This document shows, piece by piece, positions 16,570-23,811 of a DNA stretch of 64,000 bases. The notes beneath the pieces are model-generated. The model did not search any database, was not told where the DNA came from, and was given only the letters and a program-made list of their open reading frames with translations. Each line of letters begins with the position of its first letter. The first letter of the stretch is position 1. Both the position numbers and the translations under genes were made by a program. Location of the stretch: positions 1 to 64,000 of the forward strand of contig NZ_JACTVA010000021.1 in NCBI RefSeq assembly GCF_014490485.1, given 5' to 3'. Source of the stretch: Teichococcus aerophilus (GTDB taxonomy: Bacteria; Pseudomonadota; Alphaproteobacteria; Acetobacterales; Acetobacteraceae).

Positions 16570-17823
16570 ATGCCGCACTTGCCCCATCAGGACGGACCGC
16601 TGGCCCGGGTTGCCAGCTACGACCTGGCTTCTCCCGCCGGGCTCGCGCTGCTGCGGCGCTTTGACGCCCAGTTCCATCGTTTGCCCGTAGCGGCACGGGA
16701 CGCGGCGGTGCGCGGCCTGCAACTGGCCCTGCCGCTGGCGGCCCGGGCCCAGGGACTGCTGGTGTTGCCGGGCGGCGCCCTGGCATGGCGGGACGGCGAA
16801 TCGGTGCTGGTCGGAGACCCCGCATCAAGTGTCGGCGTCACGACGAGCCGGGAGGCCTTGCAGAAGGCCGTATCCGACCAGTCCGGCACATTCTTCATCC
16901 AGCATGGCAAGAATGGCCTTCAATTGGGTCACGATTCGGTATTTTTCGGCCAATCCGCCACCTGGGCCCCTCAAGCGTCCCTTTACGCCGACATCTTGCC
17001 CGCACTGGCCGAGTGGCGGGGCCCGGCGATGATTCACTGGCACGACACCGGCGCCGCGGTGTGGGAAATGGTGCCCGCCCCGCCGCCGCTGGCCCTGGCC
17101 GTCAGCCTGGTGGGCGAGGCGCTGGAAGCCGGGCCGCCGCTACCGCGCTTCGTCTGGTCGGTCGCCGGCAGCGACGAGTGCTTCCAGCACCTCTCCTCCG
17201 GCCTTGCTGCGCATCTGGACGAATGGCTGGCACCCGAAGTCAGCGATGCATTGCGCTTCGCCCTGATCGCCCATTGGACCGATGGCGAGGACAGTGTCGC
17301 CAGCCGGTTGGCCGATGGCCTCGGCTGGCTGCCGCGCGCCTTCGCCGCCGACCCCGGCCGCCCCGCCAGCCTGGACATGCTCACCCACTGGCCCCGCGCC
17401 GCCGCCGCCTTGCCGCCGCACGCCGCCCTGCTCGGGCTCGCCGTCGCCGAGGCGGGCGAGGCCTGGAGCCCGCAGCTGCGGCGCGACTTCCTCGCCGCCC
17501 TCCGCGCTGAATGGCCCGCCGCCGCCCTTCTGGCCGAATCAGGCAGCGCGGCCCCGACGCCGCTGGATACGCTGGCGGCCGATCGCATGGTCCGCGCCGG
17601 CACCCCTGCCCTGGCGGCGCTAGCCCCCCTCGATGTCATCGACACGCCCCAGGGATTGTTGCGCCGGGCCGACTCCGTGGCGCTGCGCCTGGGCGCCCCC
17701 GTGTTGCTGGCGGTGCCGGCCTGGGGTCTGTGCCACCAGCTGGACCCGGCCGGGCTGCGTGTGCTGGGCAATGGCGCCGCCTACGGGCTTGGCGCCGGGC
17801 TGGAGGCGTTCGAGGCCGAATAG
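16570..17823 (+). CDS. Hypothetical protein carrying an internal iteron
   Basis: A 417-residue cytoplasmic-looking protein of unknown function. It has no recognised motif, signal peptide or membrane span. The N-terminal 80 residues are alanine/leucine-rich helices; the middle (HGKNGLQLGHDSVFFGQSAT) has lower GC. Codons 88-93 lie on a perfect inverted copy of the origin iteron. It is divergent from the 16059-16418 pair and ends upstream of cheY. Confidence 0.72.
   Translation: MPHLPHQDGPLARVASYDLASPAGLALLRRFDAQFHRLPVAARDAAVRGLQLALPLAARAQGLLVLPGGALAWRDGESVLVGDPASSVGVTTSREALQKAVSDQSGTFFIQHGKNGLQLGHDSVFFGQSATWAPQASLYADILPALAEWRGPAMIHWHDTGAAVWEMVPAPPPLALAVSLVGEALEAGPPLPRFVWSVAGSDECFQHLSSGLAAHLDEWLAPEVSDALRFALIAHWTDGEDSVASRLADGLGWLPRAFAADPGRPASLDMLTHWPRAAAALPPHAALLGLAVAEAGEAWSPQLRRDFLAALRAEWPAAALLAESGSAAPTPLDTLAADRMVRAGTPALAALAPLDVIDTPQGLLRRADSVALRLGAPVLLAVPAWGLCHQLDPAGLRVLGNGAAYGLGAGLEAFEAE
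16830..16847 (-). repeat. Perfect oriV iteron copy inside a coding sequence
   Basis: On the minus strand this is CTCGTCGTGACGCCGACA, 18 of 18 identical to the iterons at 7089 and 7184. It lies 9.5 kb from the origin and in inverted orientation, inside the gene 16570-17823, where it encodes S-V-G-V-T-T-S. An exact 18-mer match is not expected by chance in 64 kb. Confidence 0.8.
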
Positions 17824-17837
17824 CTGCCATTCATTAA

Positions 17838-17872
17838 TTTTCGCATGAGGCTCAGGAAGCGCTTGCGAAAAA
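17838..17872. promoter_or_regulatory. Inverted TTTTCGCA dyad upstream of cheY
   Basis: TTTTCGCA (17838-17845) and TGCGAAAA (17864-17871) form an 8-bp inverted pair with an 18-base spacer, ending 51 bases before the chosen cheY start. It is the same motif as at the other flagellar boundaries, arranged as a dyad. Confidence 0.6.
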
Positions 17873-17922
17873 AAACGGGATCGGGAATGTTGGCCACGCC
17901 CGCATCAGAAGGGGACCGTGGC

Positions 17923-18285
17923 GTGAAGATTTTGGTGGTGGATGACTACCCGACGATGCGTCGGATCGTGCGAAACCTGTTGGACCAGATTGGCTTCAAG
18001 GATGTCGAGGAGGCCGGCAACGGCGCCGAGGCGTTCGAGAAGATCAAGGTGTCTCGCTACGATATGGTGATCTCGGACTGGAACATGGAGCCCATGACGG
18101 GGCTTGAGCTGCTGAAGCATGTCCGTGCCGATGCCGCGCTGTCGAAGACGCCGTTCATTATGGTGACGGCGGAAAGCAAGACGGAGAACGTCATCGCGGC
18201 CAAGCAGGCCGGCGCCTCGCAGTACATCGTCAAGCCGTTCACGGCTGAGACGCTGAAGGCGAAAATCGCCTCTGTCGTGGGCTGA
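17923..18285 (+). CDS. cheY: Chemotaxis response regulator CheY
   Basis: A 120-residue single receiver domain that, when phosphorylated, binds FliM and changes motor output. Key residues from the GTG start are the acidic pair D7-D8, phospho-acceptor D52 in [13 protein letters not shown]82 in MVTAES and K104 in YIVKPF. GTG 17923 gives [14 protein letters not shown], the family's usual start; ATG 17887 would add 12 residues. Followed by cheZ after 12 bases. No cheA, cheW or receptor is in the window, so the kinase must be encoded elsewhere. Confidence 0.92.
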   Translation: MKILVVDDYPTMRRIVRNLLDQIGFKDVEEAGNGAEAFEKIKVSRYDMVISDWNMEPMTGLELLKHVRADAALSKTPFIMVTAESKTENVIAAKQAGASQYIVKPFTAETLKAKIASVVG

Positions 18286-18297
18286 GAGGGGCGCGCG

Positions 18298-18930
18298 GTG
18301 ACCGTGGCCCCCCAAGCCCAGCCGGCGCCCGAGAAGGGCCTGGCGCGTATCGCCGGTCATGTCGCCGCGATTTCAGGCGAGGTGGACCGGCTGCTCGGAA
18401 TGCCCATGGGCACCGCGGAGGATGGTGACCGCCTTAGCCAGGTGATGGCGGAGATGCAGGGGATGTCGAAGCTGCTCGCGGATACGCGGGCCGAGATCGT
18501 GCATCTCTCGCCGCCGCCCACCGGGCTGGGCGACACGCTGGATGCCGTGGTGGACGAGACCGAGCAAGCCGCCATGGAGATCATGAAGCAGGCCGAGCGT
18601 GCGCAGGCGGCGTCCGGCCGGCTGACCAGCGGCGCCTCCACCGACACCAAGGCCGACCTGGCCGAGGTGGACGATGCGGCGACCTGCATCCTGATGGCCT
18701 GTGCCTTCCAGGACATTACCGGCCAGCGCATCCGCAAGGTGCTGTCGGCGATGCGCTCCGTCGAGGAACGCATCGCCACGCTGGTGGCACTGATGGGCAT
18801 CCGCCAGGAAGACCTGCCCCAAGATGCTGGCGGCGCGCCGGCCGGCTCCGATGCCGCCTTGCTGAACGGCCCTAGTTCCTCCGCCGAGGGCGGGCTGGGC
18901 CAGAATGCGGTCGACGATCTGTTCAACTGA
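18298..18930 (+). CDS. cheZ: CheY-P phosphatase CheZ
   Basis: A 210-residue CheZ starting at GTG 18298. The catalytic helix is recognisable at ACAFQDITGQRIRKV: D139 and Q143 correspond to the conserved Asp and Gln of CheZ. The C-terminal QNAVDDLFN matches the CheY-binding tail, joined by a flexible Gly/Pro/Ser linker. It terminates the signal by dephosphorylating CheY-P. Confidence 0.87.
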   Translation: MTVAPQAQPAPEKGLARIAGHVAAISGEVDRLLGMPMGTAEDGDRLSQVMAEMQGMSKLLADTRAEIVHLSPPPTGLGDTLDAVVDETEQAAMEIMKQAERAQAASGRLTSGASTDTKADLAEVDDAATCILMACAFQDITGQRIRKVLSAMRSVEERIATLVALMGIRQEDLPQDAGGAPAGSDAALLNGPSSSAEGGLGQNAVDDLFN

Positions 18931-18989
18931 GACCATGCCCGCCGCCGATCCCGGCGGCGGCCTTGCATCACGAAGCCAGGAAGAATGTC

Positions 18990-20519
18990 ATGGCGCTTTC
19001 GGTCGGCACTGAACTGGCCGCCCTGCTGTTGGGCGCCAATGGCGCGGAGGCCGGCCCGCGCCGTGCCCCCGGCGGCCCCACTGCCGCCCTACCGGGCGCG
19101 GATGTCCTGCCCGGCTTCGCCGACCTCCTGGCCGCCGCGACGGCGGGCGAGGCTGGGGTAGCAACCGCGCCTGCCGTCATGCCCCAGCCCGGGGCCGAGG
19201 CGCCAGCGCCGCCCACCGCCATTCGCCCCAAGCCCGCCATGCCCGCGGCCATGCCATGGGACGCCCTGGCCGCTGCCGCCGAGGCGGCGGATGGCCTGGC
19301 GGCGCCGTTCCAGTGGCCCGGCAATGCCCAGCCCGCCCCTGCCCTTGTGCCCGAATCCCTGGCCAGCGTGGCCGAGGACGCTGAACTGCCGACAGAGCCG
19401 GCGATGCCTGAGGTGGCGCAGGATGTGCCGCTGCCGCTCGCCATTCCCGTCGCGCCTGCCATGCCTGTTCAGGCTGCCCGGCCTCCTGCGAAAACGCAGC
19501 AAAGCGCGACGCTTCCACTGTCGCTCACAACCGAAGCGCCGCTTGAGCCGCAAACGCCTGAGGCCAAGTCCGCATCATTCGCGCTTCCCTCGTCTCCGGA
19601 ACAGAAGCCTGGGCTGGAGACGCTGGCCACAGCCGACCTGCGCCCCAGCCTTCAGCCGTCCGCGGCGACCCCTGAAACCCCCGCCGCAGGCCAATCCATC
19701 GCGACGCCGCAGCCTGCTGACGCCTCGCCCGCGGCGCCGGTGCAGGACGGGAACCAAATCGTTGCGGCCATGGCCACCTCCGTCGCGCCGCGCCCGATCG
19801 AGGCCAGGCGCGGCGATACCGCCGCGGCGCCCACACGGCGCGCCGAGACCTCGGCCGAGAAGGCGGTGCCCATCCCGCTGCAGCCCGTCGAGGCCTCCGA
19901 TCCGGTCCTGGCCGCCACGGCGTGGAAGGAGATGCCGGCAACGCCGCGCGAGTCCGACGCCAAGGGCGCCACATCCTCCGCCCTTGCCCCAGCCGTCGAG
20001 CCGGAGCTTCCGGCCGCGGCCCCGCCCGCCATCAGCTTCGAGGCGCAGCGCCCCGCCGAATCCGCCCGCCCGGTAGCCGCAGCGGCCGTGCCTCTGGTGC
20101 TGCGGCCCCACCAGGTGGCGGAGGCCGGCCAGCAGATCGTGCTGCGGACCAGCCAGGCGGCAACGGAAGGCGTGGAGACCATCTCGGTCGATCTGCGCCC
20201 GCCGGAACTGGGGCGCGTCGAGGTGCGGCTGACTTTCCGCGAGGGCACCGTGCAGGTTTCCATGACCGCCGAGCGGGTGGAAACCTACGAGGCCTTCCGC
20301 CACGACCGGGCCAGCCTGGAACAGCAGATGCAGCAGGCCGGCCTGCAACTCGGCAGCGGCGGACTGGATCTCCAGCATGGCCGCCTGCCGCCGCGCGAGG
20401 GCGGCGAGCCGGAGCGTCGCACGGCGCAGGCCGCCGAACTGGCGGCCGATGATGCCGCCGATGACACGCTGGCCCCCCTCCGTCCCCGCTCGGACAGCCT
20501 GATCGACCTGATCGCCTGA
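18990..20519 (+). CDS. fliK: Flagellar hook-length control protein FliK
   Basis: A 509-residue secreted ruler that measures the hook and switches export specificity through FlhB. A long Ala/Pro-rich low-complexity region (residues about 40-360) is followed by the conserved C-terminal hook-length domain, with ISVDLRPPELGRVEVRL and VSMTAERVETYEAFRHDRAS. ATG 18990 follows AGGAAGA and replaces the longer frame from 18963. Followed by flgD after 56 bases, the usual pairing. Confidence 0.88.
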   Translation: MALSVGTELAALLLGANGAEAGPRRAPGGPTAALPGADVLPGFADLLAAATAGEAGVATAPAVMPQPGAEAPAPPTAIRPKPAMPAAMPWDALAAAAEAADGLAAPFQWPGNAQPAPALVPESLASVAEDAELPTEPAMPEVAQDVPLPLAIPVAPAMPVQAARPPAKTQQSATLPLSLTTEAPLEPQTPEAKSASFALPSSPEQKPGLETLATADLRPSLQPSAATPETPAAGQSIATPQPADASPAAPVQDGNQIVAAMATSVAPRPIEARRGDTAAAPTRRAETSAEKAVPIPLQPVEASDPVLAATAWKEMPATPRESDAKGATSSALAPAVEPELPAAAPPAISFEAQRPAESARPVAAAAVPLVLRPHQVAEAGQQIVLRTSQAATEGVETISVDLRPPELGRVEVRLTFREGTVQVSMTAERVETYEAFRHDRASLEQQMQQAGLQLGSGGLDLQHGRLPPREGGEPERRTAQAAELAADDAADDTLAPLRPRSDSLIDLIA

Positions 20520-20575
20520 TTCAGGGTCTGGATGCCTGACCCTGCCCCGACGCCCCTCTTGCAGGATTTCTTGCC

Positions 20576-21262
20576 ATGGCCACGACCGGCATTGCCGCCA
20601 CCAGCAGCGTCACCGGCGCCAACACCGCGGCGCCGACGACCAGCCTCAGCAGCTCCAGCCAGGATTTCGACCGGTTCCTGAAGCTGCTGACGGCGCAGAT
20701 GAAGTACCAGGACCCGATGCAGCCGACGGACCCGACGCAGTTCGTGGCGCAGCTCGCCCAGTTTTCCCAGGTGGAGCAGCAGACCAAGAGCAACACGTTG
20801 TTGAATTCCATCCTGGAACAGGTCAGCGGCGCCGGCAGCCTGTCGCAGAATGCAGCACTGATCGGCAAGAGCGTGCAGACCGCCGTCAGTGGCCTGACCC
20901 TGCCCGCCAGCGGCAATGCCGCGCCGGTGACGGTGACGGTGCCCAGTACCAGCAGCCTGAAGAACCTGCGGATCGAAGTGCTCGACAGCAACAACAACGT
21001 GGCCCGCACGGTCGCCGCCGCCAAGGGCGAGACCACCTTTACCTTCGATGGCAAGGACGCCAACGGCAACCGCATGGCGGCCGGCAGCTACGCGGTGCGC
21101 GTGGTTGGCGAAGACGCCAGCAATGTCCGCCAGAGTGCCGGCAGTGTCAGCAGCGCCGGCAAGATCTCTGAAGTCCGGCGCGATACCAGCGGCCAGTTCG
21201 TCCTGGCGCTGGAGAACGGCAACACCGTCAGCATCGACAATGTCGCACGGCTGACGCAGTAG
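20576..21262 (+). CDS. flgD: Hook assembly scaffold FlgD
   Basis: A 228-residue hook-capping protein. The signature FLKLLTAQMKYQDPMQPTDP then TQFVAQLAQFSQVEQQ spans residues about 32-68. The rest forms the FlgD Ig-like and tudor-like part (FTFDGKDANGNRMAAGSYAVRV). It caps the growing hook during FlgE polymerisation. Confidence 0.95.
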   Translation: MATTGIAATSSVTGANTAAPTTSLSSSSQDFDRFLKLLTAQMKYQDPMQPTDPTQFVAQLAQFSQVEQQTKSNTLLNSILEQVSGAGSLSQNAALIGKSVQTAVSGLTLPASGNAAPVTVTVPSTSSLKNLRIEVLDSNNNVARTVAAAKGETTFTFDGKDANGNRMAAGSYAVRVVGEDASNVRQSAGSVSSAGKISEVRRDTSGQFVLALENGNTVSIDNVARLTQ

Positions 21263-21407
21263 CACGCCGCGTCGGCGGTCTCCGGGGCGCAGGGTCTCTT
21301 CGCGGCACGGGTTCGGCACGAAGCGCCGGGCACCCGCCGCACCGGGCCAGACCGCCGACGAGCCAGCGCAGATGCGCCGCCAGGACCGGCCTGCAAGCGC
21401 AGCCGTC

Positions 21408-21431
21408 GGGGGCCGCCGGAGCGCGGCCCCC
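21408..21431. terminator. Bidirectional hairpin between flgD and the second fliL
   Basis: GGGGGCCGC (21408-21416) pairs with GCGGCCCCC (21423-21431) around a 6-base loop, in the 181-base gap between convergent genes. There is no T-run on either side, so the efficiency is uncertain. Confidence 0.55.
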
Positions 21432-21443
21432 GCGCGCTTCGTC

Positions 21444-21872
21444 TCAGCTGTGCAGCAGCCGCGTGATGACCACGTCGCGCAGGCCTTCCTCGCGGATCTG
21501 GGCGAGGCTGTCATACAGGCTGTCCCGCAACAGGCTGGGATCGGTCTGCCCCGGGCGCAGCTGGTTCCGCTCCGACATCGCCATCAGCCGCCGCAGCACC
21601 GCCTGCCGCAGCAAGGGCGAGACTTCCTTGAAGCCCTGGGTCTCCTCGCTGCGCGTCTCCAGCGTCACGGAGACGACGACATAGGCCATGCGCCGGCCGG
21701 AGCTCGGCAGGTTCACGGTGAAGTCGCCCAGCGGGACGAATTCGAACTCCTTTTTCGCGGCTTCCGCCGCCTGGGCGCCGGCAAGCGGCGCCAGCACCGA
21801 AGCGGCCGTGGCAGCCAGCGCGACCTGGCGCAGGCGAAGGAGAGAGGCGCGGCGCGAGTACAAAGTCGGCAT
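21444..21872 (-). CDS. Secreted FliL-like protein (second FliL paralogue)
   Basis: A 142-residue protein with an N-terminal signal peptide (hydrophobic residues 15-33, predicted cleavage after AGAQA). A FliL-like periplasmic domain follows: FEFVPLGDFTVNLPSSGRRM, VVVSVTLETRS, LLRDSLYDSLAQI and LRDVVITRLL. Unlike classical FliL it appears to lack a retained membrane anchor and cytoplasmic tail. It lies 98 bases after flhB. The SRRASLL start resembles a twin-arginine motif only weakly. A stator- or basal-body-associated role is likely by family. Confidence 0.7.
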   Translation of the reverse strand: MPTLYSRRASLLRLRQVALAATAASVLAPLAGAQAAEAAKKEFEFVPLGDFTVNLPSSGRRMAYVVVSVTLETRSEETQGFKEVSPLLRQAVLRRLMAMSERNQLRPGQTDPSLLRDSLYDSLAQIREEGLRDVVITRLLHS

Positions 21873-21970
21873 GGGGGATCACTCCGGGTTGTGGGCGCGT
21901 GCTGAATTTCGCAGCGCACCATGCCGGCGTCAATCAGTTTGTCTCTTTTTCTGCGACACAGCGCGGATTT

Positions 21971-23047
21971 CTATCCGCCGTGCTTCAGACCCTTCTGCGC
22001 CCAGACGACGCCGATCACCTTGGCCACCGCCTCGAAATGCTGCGGCGGGATAATGTCGCCAACCTCGACGGAGGCGTGCAGCGCCCGCGCCAGCGGCCGG
22101 TCCTCAATCACCATGACGCCGGAGGATTGCGCCAGCTCACGGATGCGCTTGGCCAGCGCATCGACGCCCTTGGCCACGCAGACCGGCGCATCGTCCTGCC
22201 CGCGCTCGTAGCGCAGGGCGACGGCGTAGTGGGTCGGGTTGGTCAGCACCACCGTGGCGGTCGGCACGTCGGCCATCATGCGCGCGCGGGACGCCTGGCG
22301 CTGCCGCTTGCGGCGCGCCGCCTTCACATGCGGGTCGCCCTCGGTGGAGCGGTTCTCCTCCCGCATCTCCTGCACCGTCATCCGCTGCCGGCGGGCGTAT
22401 TCGAAGCGCTGGAAGCTGATGTCGATCGCCGCAATCACCGCTGCCACCAGGGTGACGGCGAACAGCACCGCCACGATCATCCGCGTCAGGATGCCCGGAA
22501 AGGCCGCCGGGTCCAGCGCGGTCATGCCGATGCTCTCGTCGAACAACGGCCGGCCGACCACCCAGCAGGCCAGGGCCACGGTCATGGCCTTCAGCGTGTT
22601 CTTGCCGAATTCGAACAGCGCTTTCAGCCCGAACATCCGCTTCAGTCCGGCCATGGGCGAGACGTGGGACCATTTCGGCGCCAGCCGCTCCGTGGTCATC
22701 ACCAGCGTATTCTGCATCAGGTGCGGCAACAGCGCTCCCACCACCAGCAGGCCGAACACCGGCAGCAGGGCCACCGCCATCGCCTCGATCGCCGCATGGG
22801 CCGCGGCGCGGTAGCCCTGCCCGGTCAGTTCCAGGAACGCATCAGGCTGCTCGATCAACGGCAGCAGGATCTCCCCCACACGCCGCGCCGCCAGCCCGCC
22901 GGCGAGGCCGACGGACAGCAGCATCGCCGCATACAACCCGACATTGGAGCCTTCCTTCGAGGCGGGGACGTCACCCTTACTGCGCGCCTGCTCCAGCTTG
23001 CGGTGGGAGGCGTCGAGGGTTTTTTCCTGGCCGCTATCCTCGGCCAT
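21971..23047 (-). CDS. flhB: Flagellar export switch protein FlhB
   Basis: A 358-residue export-gate protein with four membrane spans in the first 215 residues and a cytoplasmic autocleaving domain. The cleavage motif N270-P-T-H is present in VVLTNPTHYAVALRY. It switches export from rod/hook to filament substrates on a FliK signal. The start overlaps the fliR stop by one base. Last gene of flgB-flgC-fliE-fliQ-flhA-fliR-flhB. Confidence 0.95.
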   Translation of the reverse strand: MAEDSGQEKTLDASHRKLEQARSKGDVPASKEGSNVGLYAAMLLSVGLAGGLAARRVGEILLPLIEQPDAFLELTGQGYRAAAHAAIEAMAVALLPVFGLLVVGALLPHLMQNTLVMTTERLAPKWSHVSPMAGLKRMFGLKALFEFGKNTLKAMTVALACWVVGRPLFDESIGMTALDPAAFPGILTRMIVAVLFAVTLVAAVIAAIDISFQRFEYARRQRMTVQEMREENRSTEGDPHVKAARRKRQRQASRARMMADVPTATVVLTNPTHYAVALRYERGQDDAPVCVAKGVDALAKRIRELAQSSGVMVIEDRPLARALHASVEVGDIIPPQHFEAVAKVIGVVWAQKGLKHGG

Positions 23048-23808
23048 CAGCGCGCCAGCACGAAGACATCGGCATAGGCGCCGAGCAGTTCCGAGACGAT
23101 GCCGGGCGCCGTCAGTGCCATCAGCTGCAGCCCGGCCAGCAACAGCGCCGGCGCGCCGATCATGAAGACCGGCATGGCCGGCATGGCGCGGTTGATGCCG
23201 GCCATGCCCAGATTGAACAGCATCGCCAACGCCAGGAATGGCATGGAGAACTGTATGGCCAGGCGGAAGGATTGTGCCGCCATGGCCGTGATCGCCTCGG
23301 CCGAGCCCGCCAGCGGCGGCGGGGCGCCGAGCGGCACCATGGCATAGCTCTCCGCCAGGGCGCGCAGGCCGGTATGGTGGCCCTCCACCGTGAACAGCAC
23401 CGCCAGCCCGCCGGCATAGAGCGCGGCGCCGAGGATGGCCGAGCTGTCATTGCCCATGCCGAAGATGAAGGCGTTGCCGAGGCCGATGCTCTGGCCGATC
23501 ACCTGCCCCGCTGTCTGGATGGCGGAGAGCAGCAGGCGGGAGAGTGTGCCCAGCAGCGTGCCGGTCGTCACCTCCATTCCCACGGCGAAGACGATGCTCC
23601 AGATGCCGGGCACCGGCACCGCCGGGCCCGCCAGCGGGGCGATGCACAGCGCCGCCGCCATCCCAGCGAGCACGCGGATGCGCACCGGCACCGCGTGCTC
23701 GCCGAAGCCCGGCAGCAGCATCAGCGCCGCCGAGATACGGCAGAACACCAGGGCCAGCCGGTAGATCTCGGCCGGCAGCCAGGTGGCCAGGGGAAGCGCG
23801 GTCTCCAA
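23047..23808 (-). CDS. fliR: Flagellar export gate protein FliR
   Basis: A 253-residue membrane protein with about six hydrophobic segments. Characteristic pieces are LVFCRISAALMLLPGFGE near residue 20, IGQSIGLGNAFIFGMGN in the middle and PFLALAMLFNLGMAGINRAMP. Part of the FliP5-FliQ4-FliR1 gate. Between flhA (3-base gap) and flhB. Confidence 0.94.
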   Translation of the reverse strand: METALPLATWLPAEIYRLALVFCRISAALMLLPGFGEHAVPVRIRVLAGMAAALCIAPLAGPAVPVPGIWSIVFAVGMEVTTGTLLGTLSRLLLSAIQTAGQVIGQSIGLGNAFIFGMGNDSSAILGAALYAGGLAVLFTVEGHHTGLRALAESYAMVPLGAPPPLAGSAEAITAMAAQSFRLAIQFSMPFLALAMLFNLGMAGINRAMPAMPVFMIGAPALLLAGLQLMALTAPGIVSELLGAYADVFVLAR

Positions 23809-23811
23809 GCG

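Noticed and set aside
16981-17000. A further iteron in gene 16570-17823
   Set aside because: Only the right half (ACGCCGACA) matches; too short to separate from chance.
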